Shown piece after piece: positions 1 to 5,687 of a stretch of DNA of 14,148 bases. The notes beneath the pieces were generated by a model that made no database searches, was not told where the DNA came from, and saw nothing but the letters and a program-made list of their open reading frames with translations. The stretch lies in the NCBI GenBank assembly GCA_900771185.1, contig CAAGND010000266.1, positions 1 through 14,148 of the forward strand. The letters run 5' to 3'. Position 1 is the first letter of the stretch, and every line of letters starts with the position of its first letter. Made by a program: the position numbers and the translations under genes. The stretch comes from Clostridia bacterium. GTDB lineage: Bacteria; Bacillota; Clostridia; Oscillospirales; Acutalibacteraceae.

Positions 1-240
1 AACTGCACGCACGACCTGCGCGGGTGCAGAATATATGTTGCGCTCTTTCCCTGCAACGAGTGCGCAAAGGCGATAATTCAGAGCGGAATAAAAGAGGTAA
101 TTTATATCAGCGACAAGTACCGTGATACCGTTGGGGTGCGTGCCTCAAAGCGGATGTTTGATGCCGCCGGCGTTAAATATACAAAGCTTGAACCTGCCAG
201 ACGGTCAATAACGATAGACTTTTGTGAGGACAACATCTGA
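1..240 (+). CDS. dCMP deaminase (ComEB-like), C-terminal part
   Basis: This is the last 79 codons of a cytidine/deoxycytidylate deaminase-family protein, cut by the start of the window and ending at TGA 238-240. The reading gives an N-C-T-H-D-L-R-G-C stretch, then FPCNECAK, the PCxxC zinc-ligand motif of this fold, and then a basic, hydrophobic C-terminus. In the family the enzyme deaminates dCMP to dUMP and so feeds dTMP synthesis in the cytoplasm. The His-Ala-Glu catalytic motif would lie upstream of base 1 and cannot be checked. The spacing of the zinc Cys pair and the IIQSGIKEVIYISDKY strand favour dCMP deaminase (ComEB type) over tRNA adenosine deaminase. A terminator follows within 10 bases. 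Confidence 0.85.
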   Translation, partial: NCTHDLRGCRIYVALFPCNECAKAIIQSGIKEVIYISDKYRDTVGVRASKRMFDAAGVKYTKLEPARRSITIDFCEDNI

Positions 241-247
241 TTTGCAC

Positions 248-276
248 AGAGCTGCCGATTCCGGTGGCTCTTTTTT
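248..276 (+). terminator. Intrinsic terminator after dCMP deaminase
   Basis: AGAGCTGCCG (248-257) pairs with CGGTGGCTCT (262-271) around an ATTC loop, giving a 10-bp stem with two G-T pairs. It is followed by TTTTTT. The T-run overlaps the stop codon of the convergent exonuclease gene. The minus strand has no T-run after the stem, so it acts only on the plus strand. Confidence 0.75.
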
Positions 277-1039
277 ATATGTCGATGCGGACCTCAACCG
301 GGCAGTGGTCTGAGCCGTAGATTTCCTGATGTATACGCGCGCCGAGAAGCTTGTCGTCAATGCTCTTCGATGTCAGAAAGTAGTCGATGCGCCAACCGGT
401 GTTCCTCTCCCGTGATTTGAAGCGGTAGCTCCACCAGGAATACTGCTCTTCGGCATCGGGATAAAAATATCTGAACGTGTCGGTGAAGCCGGAGCTCAGA
501 AGCTCCGTCATTTTTGTGCGCTCCTCGTCTGTAAATCCGGGATTGCGGCGGTTGGTTTTCGGGTTTTTCAGGTCTATCTCCTCATGGGCAACATTCATGT
601 CGCCGCAGACAACAACGGGCTTTTTGCCGTCAAGAGAAAGCAGATATTCCCTGAAATCATCCTCCCACTTCATCCGATAGTCAAGGCGGGCAAGCTCGTC
701 CTGCGAATTGGGAGTGTATACGCAGACAAAAAAGAAGCCGTCAAATTCAAGAGTGATGACCCTGCCCTCTCTGTCGTGCTCGGGTATGCCGATGCCGTAT
801 GTGACGTTCAGCGGCTCATCCTTTGAAAAAACGGCGGTTCCGGAGTAGCCCTTTTTCTCTGCGTAGTTCCAATATTGAAAATATCCGTCCAACGGCAGCT
901 CAATTTGACCCTGCTGAACCTTTGTCTCCTGAAGGCAGAGGATATCTGCGTCAAGAACTTTGAAAGCCTCCAGAAAGCCCTTGCCGACGCACGCTCTTAT
1001 TCCGTTGACATTCCATGATATAAAAGTTTTTTCGGACAT
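275..1039 (-). CDS. xth: Exodeoxyribonuclease III / AP endonuclease
   Basis: A 254-residue EEP-superfamily nuclease that closely resembles Bacillus ExoA. It cleaves DNA 5' to abasic sites and removes 3' blocking groups in base excision repair. Visible family motifs are WNVNGIRA (Asn10), LQETK (metal-binding Glu38), YTPNS (Tyr108), GDMNVAH (Asp147, Asn149), RIDYF near the C-terminus, and GSDHCPV (Asp244-His245), so every expected catalytic residue is present. The length is normal for the family (about 250). The ATG has a strong GGGAGGAG site just upstream on the minus strand and an extended -10 promoter about 35 bases further out. It is convergent with the dCMP deaminase and divergent from the lipoprotein region. 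Confidence 0.97.
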   Translation of the reverse strand: MSEKTFISWNVNGIRACVGKGFLEAFKVLDADILCLQETKVQQGQIELPLDGYFQYWNYAEKKGYSGTAVFSKDEPLNVTYGIGIPEHDREGRVITLEFDGFFFVCVYTPNSQDELARLDYRMKWEDDFREYLLSLDGKKPVVVCGDMNVAHEEIDLKNPKTNRRNPGFTDEERTKMTELLSSGFTDTFRYFYPDAEEQYSWWSYRFKSRERNTGWRIDYFLTSKSIDDKLLGARIHQEIYGSDHCPVEVRIDI

Positions 1040-1069
1040 AAGCTCCTCCCGAATACCGCATTTCTGACT

Positions 1070-1078
1070 ATTATACCA
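1070..1078 (-). promoter_or_regulatory. Extended -10 promoter of xth
   Basis: On the minus strand the sequence reads TGGTATAAT, a perfect -10 with the TGn extension. No good -35 is seen 16-18 bases upstream, where the DNA is an A/T run. An extended -10 promoter can work without one. Confidence 0.65.
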
Positions 1079-1141
1079 TATAACTAAAAAAAATACTACG
1101 TTTTTTGTCGCGGATAATGTAAATAAAGTGTTATATTTTGG

Positions 1142-1182
1142 GTAACCACTGATTAAACCGTGGCGCTGTTATCAGCGGTTAC
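1142..1182. repeat. 41-bp imperfect palindrome, repeat copy A
   Basis: GTAACCACTGAT (1142-1153) is the inverted partner of ATCAGCGGTTAC (1171-1182) with one mismatch. The first 16 bases, GTAACCACTGATTAAA, recur exactly at 1377-1392 and as the reverse complement at 1522-1537. The similarity to the 1377 copy continues through bases TCG/CCG, GGCG and TTATCAG. It could be a solo end or truncated copy of a small mobile repeat, or a stem-loop in a non-coding transcript. Confidence 0.7.
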
Positions 1183-1192
1183 TTAGCCTGGC

Positions 1193-1240
1193 TCGACGCG
1201 ACAACGCCGGAAATGTTTTGAGCCGCTGTTGCTGCGTCGA
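1193..1240. repeat. Imperfect GC-rich inverted repeat
   Basis: TCGACGCGACAAC (1193-1205) pairs with GTTGCTGCGTCGA (1228-1240), with only the GA/AG positions mismatched, around a 22-base loop. No T-run follows on either strand, so it is not a standard terminator. Its function is unknown. Confidence 0.5.
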
Positions 1241-1335
1241 AAAAAAATAAATGGAAATGCGGCAGATGCATTATATTTTATTTATATATTGCATAGTTTT
1301 TACTGACGGCGCAATTGTTTTTTATCAAAAATTAC

Positions 1336-1364
1336 TTGACAATAATTCTTTGATAGTGTAGACT
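1336..1364 (+). promoter_or_regulatory. Sigma-A-type promoter for the lipoprotein operon
   Basis: A perfect TTGACA (1336-1341) is separated by 17 bases from TAGACT (1359-1364, four of six -10 positions). The predicted start of transcription, near 1371, lies just before the inverted-repeat element at 1377. The leader to the first lipoprotein codon would be about 207 bases. Confidence 0.65.
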
Positions 1365-1376
1365 TATATATGATAA

Positions 1377-1537
1377 GTAACCACTGATTAAATCGAGGCG
1401 TGATTATCAGTGAGATAGTTTTTTTGTTAGGAATGTCAAAAAACGCAGACCATGCTTTGCTCATTAACGGATATTTTTGGCGTTTCTGACGGAAAAATAG
1501 CCGCTGAAAATTGCGTCTTATTTTAATCAGTGGTTAC
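1377..1537. repeat. 161-bp element with 16-bp perfect inverted ends, copy B
   Basis: GTAACCACTGATTAAA (1377-1392) and TTTAATCAGTGGTTAC (1522-1537) are exact inverted repeats that close a 161-bp non-coding element. The left arm can alternatively pair locally: CACTGAT at 1382-1388 with ATCAGTG at 1406-1412. Inside, GTCAAAAAACGC (from about 1435) and GCGTTTCTGAC (to 1490) form another imperfect stem. There is no open reading frame and no clear target-site duplication. The architecture fits a MITE-like repeat, or a structured mRNA leader, since it starts about six bases after the predicted transcription start. Confidence 0.7.
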
Positions 1538-1578
1538 CTGATGTGACGGAATTAAAGTCATAAGAAAGGGGTTAACAA

Positions 1579-2538
1579 ATGAAGAACACAATAACAAGGA
1601 TTGCCGCACTTCTTCTGGCGTTTTCGATGATTTTCGCTCTCGCGGCATGCAAAGACAAGACGGAAGAAAACGGCACAACCGCAGCCGCCGGCGAGGTTGA
1701 TAACACCGCAGCGGGCGTTGAAGCGACAGATGACGGCACTCAGGCTGCTACGGACGACACATCTGATGTGTCCGACGATTCCACAGCTATCGATGAGACC
1801 GAGACCGACAAGTCCGGCAATGTTGTTGAGACAAAGGGCAGCAGTTCGACTCCGGTTGTCACGCCTCCCGCAGGCAATTCCAAGCCTTCAACCGCAGCAG
1901 AGGTTCTCAAATATTATAACGATGTGACTGCAGCCGCCGTTAAGGCGAAGGTCGGCTTTAAGAAAAACAGAGTGACGGGAAATGAGAAGTTGGATACAAA
2001 TCCAATCATTAAACCGTTTAAGAGCTTGATATACGGCTTCATGGGAATCGGCGCAGACAATGCCTATAATGAGACTGTTACAAAGGGTCAGTGGGAGACC
2101 GATGCCAAAAAGCAGTATCTCAGAGCCAGCACCCTCGGCACGGGCGATATTAAGAGCGCGACCTGCACCCAGAGCGGCAATAACTATGTAATTATCATAA
2201 ATATAAAGGACGGCAACACATATGCCGCAAAGGGCGTAATCAAGAACAACGCTCCTCTCGACAAGTGCGGCATCAACTGCGGCGATGAGGATAAGCACTA
2301 TTATGACCACAAGAGAGCCAGCACCATATATGATGCGATTGAGGGGACATTTGAAAGCGCCGTTGTCAACGAGAGCTATAAAAACGCTGTTGTAACAGCA
2401 ACTGTAAACGCATCAACAGGCAAGCTTGTGAGCCTTGTCGTGAAATTTGATATAGCTGTCACTGCGGATCAGATTGCGGGCGCAACGGTTAACGCTTCCG
2501 GCACCTCGACAGTTACATATTCGAACTTTGTATATTAA
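1579..2538 (+). CDS. Lipoprotein of unknown function, first of tandem pair
   Basis: A 319-residue secreted lipoprotein. The N-terminus is a lipid signal peptide: MKNTITR, a hydrophobic core at about residues 8-20, and a lipobox Leu-Ala-Ala-Cys with the lipidated Cys24, followed by KDK. Residues about 28-110 are a low-complexity Thr/Asp/Glu/Ser/Ala linker, as used to hold a domain away from the membrane. Residues about 110-319 form a presumed folded domain with alternating polar and hydrophobic strands (for example YVIIINIKDG). I recognise no family. It shares the signal peptide, the linker tail TDxSGNVV and the domain pattern with the next gene, so the two are paralogues. ATG is preceded by AAAGGGG at good spacing. 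It is probably anchored outside the cell membrane; binding or sensing is only a guess. Confidence 0.9.
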   Translation: MKNTITRIAALLLAFSMIFALAACKDKTEENGTTAAAGEVDNTAAGVEATDDGTQAATDDTSDVSDDSTAIDETETDKSGNVVETKGSSSTPVVTPPAGNSKPSTAAEVLKYYNDVTAAAVKAKVGFKKNRVTGNEKLDTNPIIKPFKSLIYGFMGIGADNAYNETVTKGQWETDAKKQYLRASTLGTGDIKSATCTQSGNNYVIIINIKDGNTYAAKGVIKNNAPLDKCGINCGDEDKHYYDHKRASTIYDAIEGTFESAVVNESYKNAVVTATVNASTGKLVSLVVKFDIAVTADQIAGATVNASGTSTVTYSNFVY

Positions 2539-2565
2539 TTTGAGCTTTTCAGGAGGGGACTTTAG

Positions 2566-3561
2566 TTGAAAAACAGTGCAAAAAAGATAGCAGCTCTTTT
2601 GCTGGTGCTTTCAATGATTTTTTCCTTCGCAGCATGCAAAGACAAGAACTCCGGCGATGAGACCACAACCGGAGCGGTGCAGGCGGATGCGACTGCAAGC
2701 GATGAAACCGCCGCTTTGGGGGACGACACAACCGCCGTTTCCTCAGATGATTCAACAGCACCGGCTGTCACTGAGACCGACGCGAGCGGCAATGTTGTCG
2801 CCACGCAGTCCGGCACTTCTGCGGCAGCGGCACCGGTCAGCAGCGGAAAACCCTCAAGCTATGCTGAGATAATAGAAGCCTATACGGCGGTGCTTGACTA
2901 CGCGAAGCAGCAGAAGGTCGGCTACACAAAGTCCGAATGGCAGGAGCTGCCCAAGGATAAGCGCAATATGGACGGTTTCGTGATTAATGCGATTCTTCCG
3001 ATTGCGGCAACCTTTATGACCTCAGAAGAGGACGCCAAGGGCGACAAGAAAGAGGTTAAGGAAAAGGGCAGCAATATGAAGTGGTTCCCGCTTTATAAGC
3101 ACTCTACCAAGGGCTCTCTTATGACTGCGGCTGATGCAGTGCATGTCAAGAGCGCAAAATGCGAGGTGCTCTCAAACGGAAACTACAAAATAACGATAGT
3201 GCTCAAGGATGACATAAATCCCGAGCCGTATACTCCGGGCCCCGGAGATGAGCCGAACGCGACGGGCACGGTGCCTAAGGGCTTCGTGGGCAAGATGTTC
3301 GATCCTCTTGCAAAGTCGGAAATCGACAACACGCTCACCAATGACTCAACGGTTACCAAGGTTGTCAAGGATGTTTCCTATTCGCTCAAATATTATGACT
3401 GCACCGCTATTTTGGTTTATAATCCCAAAAACAACCATATGGTTTCACTCAACCAGTATATGCATGTCCTGATAGATGCATCAGGCAAGGTTATCGGAAA
3501 TCAGTTCAGCGGCAATGCCGTTCTTGACAACTTTTTGGAGATAAGCAACATAAAATATTGA
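2566..3561 (+). CDS. Lipoprotein of unknown function, second of tandem pair
   Basis: A 331-residue lipoprotein that starts at TTG 2566, with AGGAGGGG at 2551-2558 giving ideal spacing, 27 bases after the previous stop and so probably co-transcribed. Signal peptide MKNSAKK plus hydrophobic core and Cys24 in the context Phe-Ala-Ala-Cys; Phe at -3 is less usual than Leu. KDK follows the Cys as in the upstream paralogue. Residues about 28-105 are an Ala/Thr/Asp/Ser linker; residues about 105-331 are the folded part, with shared blocks such as KVGYTKS (KVGFKKN in the paralogue) and VKSAKC (IKSATC), then alternating strand-like segments. It carries an extra Pro/Gly-rich loop (PEPYTPGPGDEP) that the first copy lacks. 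No family recognised. Confidence 0.9.
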   Translation: MKNSAKKIAALLLVLSMIFSFAACKDKNSGDETTTGAVQADATASDETAALGDDTTAVSSDDSTAPAVTETDASGNVVATQSGTSAAAAPVSSGKPSSYAEIIEAYTAVLDYAKQQKVGYTKSEWQELPKDKRNMDGFVINAILPIAATFMTSEEDAKGDKKEVKEKGSNMKWFPLYKHSTKGSLMTAADAVHVKSAKCEVLSNGNYKITIVLKDDINPEPYTPGPGDEPNATGTVPKGFVGKMFDPLAKSEIDNTLTNDSTVTKVVKDVSYSLKYYDCTAILVYNPKNNHMVSLNQYMHVLIDASGKVIGNQFSGNAVLDNFLEISNIKY

Positions 3562-3571
3562 TAACACTCGT

Positions 3572-3610
3572 ATTCAGACCTTCGGCTTAGGCTGAAGGTC
3601 TGAATTTCTT
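3572..3610 (+). terminator. Terminator of the lipoprotein operon
   Basis: ATTCAGACCTTC (3572-3583) pairs perfectly with GAAGGTCTGAAT (3594-3605). An inner GGC/GCT pairing closes a TTAG loop. The T-tail is short (TTTCTTATT), so the stem is strong but the tail moderate. Confidence 0.75.
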
Positions 3611-3611
3611 A

Positions 3612-3640
3612 TTGCAATTATTTTCAATAAGCGGTAGAAT
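3612..3640 (+). promoter_or_regulatory. Promoter of the amidohydrolase gene
   Basis: TTGCAA (3612-3617), a 17-base spacer and TAGAAT (3635-3640) lie directly after the operon terminator and 34 bases before the ATG. This gives a short leader and suggests that the gene is its own transcription unit. Confidence 0.6.
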
Positions 3641-3673
3641 AGTAGCATAAAGAATGTTACGGGAGAGATACAT

Positions 3674-4963
3674 ATGAAAAAGGCGTTCATCAACGCAAAT
3701 CTTTTTGACGCAACGGATGGCTGCGAGCTGCAGAGCGGGATGACCGTTGTTGTTGACGGCGAAAAGATAGCCGATATAGGCAAAACAGGGGAGGTCTCAA
3801 CGGAGGGCTGCAAGGTTATCGACCTTGACGGCAAATATTTGCTGCCCGGTCTTATTAATCTGCACGCTCACATGTTTGGCACGGGTGCTCCGAGCAAGAT
3901 GCTCGGCGGCGGCGGATTGCAGAAGGCGGTTGTCGGCTTTGCCAAAACCGCACTCGGTCACAAGGTTCTTGACACCCTGGCGAAGGCGTCCGTTACTGCT
4001 TCGCTCAATTCCGGCGTCACAACAATACGCAGCTCCGGCGATTTCTGCTATTCGGATGTCCGCACAAGGGACAGAATCAATGCGGGCAAGTTCCCGGGTC
4101 CCCGCCTTATGGTTCCGGGTCCCGCGATAACTTGTGTCGGAGGTCACGGCGACGGAACCTTCAGCCGCACGGATAATGACCCCGGCGTTCTCGCCTCTTT
4201 TGTCAAGGACAATGCCGACAACAATGTTGACTGCATCAAAATCTGCGTCACCGGCGGCGTTATGGACGCGAAGGTCAAGGGTGAGCCCGGCGAAGTGAAG
4301 ATGACCCCGGAGCAGGTTAAGGCTGTTTGCGACAGGGCGCATGAGCTGGGCTATCATGTCGCCTCACATACGGAAAGCTCAAAGGGTATCAAGGTTGCGC
4401 TTGAGGGCGGAGTCGATACGATAGAGCACGGTAGTTTTCTCGATGATGAGCTGACCGAGCTGTTCAAGGAGAAAGGAGCTGCGTTTATCGTCACCACATC
4501 TCCCGCGCTGCCGCTCGCAAAGCTGCCCGGTTCCATAACAAAGCTCAACGAACTTTGCATATATAACTCCGAGGTTGTGCTTGACGGCATGATTCAGGGA
4601 GCGAAGACAGCGATGGCAAACGGTATCCCGGTGGGTCTCGGCACGGATGAGTCGTGCCCGCTGGTCACCCCTTATAATATGTGGCGTGAGGTCTGGTACT
4701 TCGCGAAGTATTACGATGTGTCAAATGCATATGCGCTTCGCACGGCAACACTCGGAAACGCGAGAATAGTGAAGCTTGACGGAGTCACAGGCTCGATTGA
4801 GAGCGGCAAGAGCGCGGATATGATAGTTGTGGAGAAAAATCCGCTTGATGATCTCAAGGCTCTGAGCAAGATGGATATGGTTATATACAGAGGCAACGTC
4901 ATAGATAACCCGCAGGTGAAAAAGAACGCTCAGATTGAGGAGTGGCTTGACTCACTGATGTGA
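3674..4963 (+). CDS. Metal-dependent amidohydrolase (imidazolonepropionase/prolidase-like)
   Basis: A 429-residue member of the amidohydrolase superfamily, of the COG1228 type (imidazolonepropionase-like and Xaa-Pro or acyl-amino-acid hydrolases). Residues 1-55 form the first half of the beta-sandwich; LLPGLINLHAHMFG holds the HxH metal pair (His64, His66) that opens the TIM barrel. The other expected ligands are visible: Lys189 in CIKICVTGG (carboxylated bridging Lys), His232 in VASHTES, His252 in IEHGSF and Asp325 in GLGTDES. The sandwich is completed by SGKSADMIVVEKNPL near the C-terminus. No signal peptide, so cytosolic. Hydrolysis of a small amide or dipeptide is likely, but the substrate cannot be read from the sequence. 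No histidine-degradation genes are nearby, so hutI is unlikely. ATG is preceded by GGGAGAG. Confidence 0.92.
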   Translation: MKKAFINANLFDATDGCELQSGMTVVVDGEKIADIGKTGEVSTEGCKVIDLDGKYLLPGLINLHAHMFGTGAPSKMLGGGGLQKAVVGFAKTALGHKVLDTLAKASVTASLNSGVTTIRSSGDFCYSDVRTRDRINAGKFPGPRLMVPGPAITCVGGHGDGTFSRTDNDPGVLASFVKDNADNNVDCIKICVTGGVMDAKVKGEPGEVKMTPEQVKAVCDRAHELGYHVASHTESSKGIKVALEGGVDTIEHGSFLDDELTELFKEKGAAFIVTTSPALPLAKLPGSITKLNELCIYNSEVVLDGMIQGAKTAMANGIPVGLGTDESCPLVTPYNMWREVWYFAKYYDVSNAYALRTATLGNARIVKLDGVTGSIESGKSADMIVVEKNPLDDLKALSKMDMVIYRGNVIDNPQVKKNAQIEEWLDSLM

Positions 4964-4990
4964 GTTTGACGCAGGACTGAAAAATTTCCG

Positions 4991-5023
4991 AAAAAAGCGG
5001 CAGTCTCATTGAGACTGCCGCTT
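4991..5023 (-). terminator. Terminator of the veg-like gene, overlapping its 3' end
   Basis: AAGCGGCAGTCTC (4995-5007) pairs perfectly with GAGACTGCCGCTT (5011-5023) around a three-base loop. On the minus strand the stem is followed by TTTTTT (complement of 4991-4996). The last five codons and the stop of the minus-strand gene lie inside the stem. On the plus strand the tail is weak, so it may also slow read-through from the amidohydrolase, but less efficiently. Confidence 0.8.
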
Positions 5024-5272
5024 GCTGTCATTTTCCAGTTCTACTATTTCAATTTGCTTTGTGAAGACATCCGTATACTGCAAAGTGTGGCATTTGGGAG
5101 AGTCGCTGCTGTATTCCTCGATGCGAAAAACGTTGGGATAAACGCCTTTGATGGTTACAGGATCATTTTGCAAATTTAATTTCGGGTGAGAGATGGATAT
5201 ATTCACGTGTATTTTCGGATCGGTTTCATACAAGGTTTTAATTCCTTTTTTGATTGAATCTATGGTGAGCAC
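5006..5272 (-). CDS. veg: Veg-family small protein
   Basis: A small protein of 88 residues that matches the Veg family (formerly DUF1021) of Firmicutes: LTIDSIKKGIKTLY, a hydrophilic beta-strand region, GVYPNVFRIEEY, and a C-terminal TLQYTDVFTKQIEIVEL that lines up with the YPSVFVIQ and YSYADILTETVEL segments of Bacillus Veg. In Bacillus, Veg stimulates biofilm formation and is highly expressed; its biochemical role is not settled. Start choice: an ATG at 5278 is only one base from the AGGAGG site (CCTCCT at 5280-5285 on the plus strand), while the in-frame GTG two codons later has seven bases of spacing, so GTG at 5272 is preferred. The last codons lie in the terminator stem. No convincing promoter seen. 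Confidence 0.75.
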   Translation of the reverse strand: MLTIDSIKKGIKTLYETDPKIHVNISISHPKLNLQNDPVTIKGVYPNVFRIEEYSSDSPKCHTLQYTDVFTKQIEIVELENDSKRQSQ

Positions 5273-5300
5273 AAGCATTCCTCCTGACGGTAAATTACTG

Positions 5301-5320
5301 CCGCCTGATTGCTCAGGCGG
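5301..5320. repeat. Perfect 8-bp stem-loop
   Basis: CCGCCTGA-TTGC-TCAGGCGG is a perfect hairpin. Neither strand has a T-run after it. It lies just upstream of the veg-like ribosome binding site and directly before the truncated membrane-protein gene, so it may be part of the veg leader or a leftover from the rearrangement that truncated its neighbour. Confidence 0.5.
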
Positions 5321-5325
5321 CTTGA

Positions 5326-5556
5326 GCGTTATTCAAAGTATTCGGAAACATCAGCTTTGTCGGTGCGCTGTACAGCATAATGGGTCAGATATTTTTTGTC
5401 GATGCCGATTATCTCGCCTTCTGGGGCAATGCCGCAAACACGCTTGTTTTTCCGTTGACGGTTATTGCAAGCCTTGTCTTGACCGCAATATATTTGCTGT
5501 TCAGTGATAAAATAATCGCCATGACTGTTTCAGCTAATTTTGAAAGCAAAAAATGA
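5326..5556 (+). pseudogene. 3' remnant of a membrane-protein gene
   Basis: A frame that is open from just after a TGA (5323-5325) to the TGA at 5554-5556 reads as a membrane protein C-terminus: FVGALYSIMGQIFF, then a short polar stretch with an FWGNAANTL segment, then TLVFPLTVIASLVLTAIYLL and a polar tail ending SANFESKK. Two hydrophobic segments and a polar tail are typical of a transporter's last helices. It has no start codon with a ribosome binding site at its 5' edge and no promoter, so it looks like what remains after a 5' deletion. I cannot name the family. It could alternatively be chance, but the hydrophobic pattern and codon use argue for former coding DNA. Confidence 0.5.
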
Positions 5557-5627
5557 TGCCGTTCTTTAGTTCTTCAGGCTCTGCATCGGGGCGGGAATTT
5601 TGCGGCCCTTTGTGAGAAACTTTGATG

Positions 5628-5656
5628 TTGAATTTGAAAAGAGGCTCATATATAAT
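5628..5656 (+). promoter_or_regulatory. Promoter of the GH78 gene
   Basis: TTGAAT (5628-5633), a 17-base spacer and a perfect TATAAT (5651-5656). The predicted start is about 25 bases before the ATG. No operator or catabolite-repression element was recognised. Confidence 0.7.
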
Positions 5657-5687
5657 GGAATAAACAAAATTTGAACGGAGTGGAATA

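Noticed and set aside
1377..1537. Known riboswitch class in the lipoprotein leader
   Set aside because: None of the conserved cores I know (TPP, SAM, cobalamin, FMN, glycine, c-di-GMP, T-box) is visible, so it is reported only as an inverted-repeat element.
1888..2310. A 140-codon minus-strand frame opposite the first lipoprotein
   Set aside because: Its apparent hydrophobic start is the complement of the lipoprotein's coding DNA; no ribosome binding site or promoter is present.
3797..4357. A 186-codon minus-strand frame opposite the amidohydrolase
   Set aside because: The plus strand encodes the complete metal-site pattern of the amidohydrolase; the minus frame has no family signal.
3674..4963. 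Imidazolonepropionase (hutI)
   Set aside because: The fold and metal ligands fit the wider family, but no other histidine-degradation gene is nearby and the sequence resembles the prolidase-like branch at least as well.
5301..5320. Hairpin as an intrinsic terminator
   Set aside because: The stem is perfect but there is no T-run on either strand.
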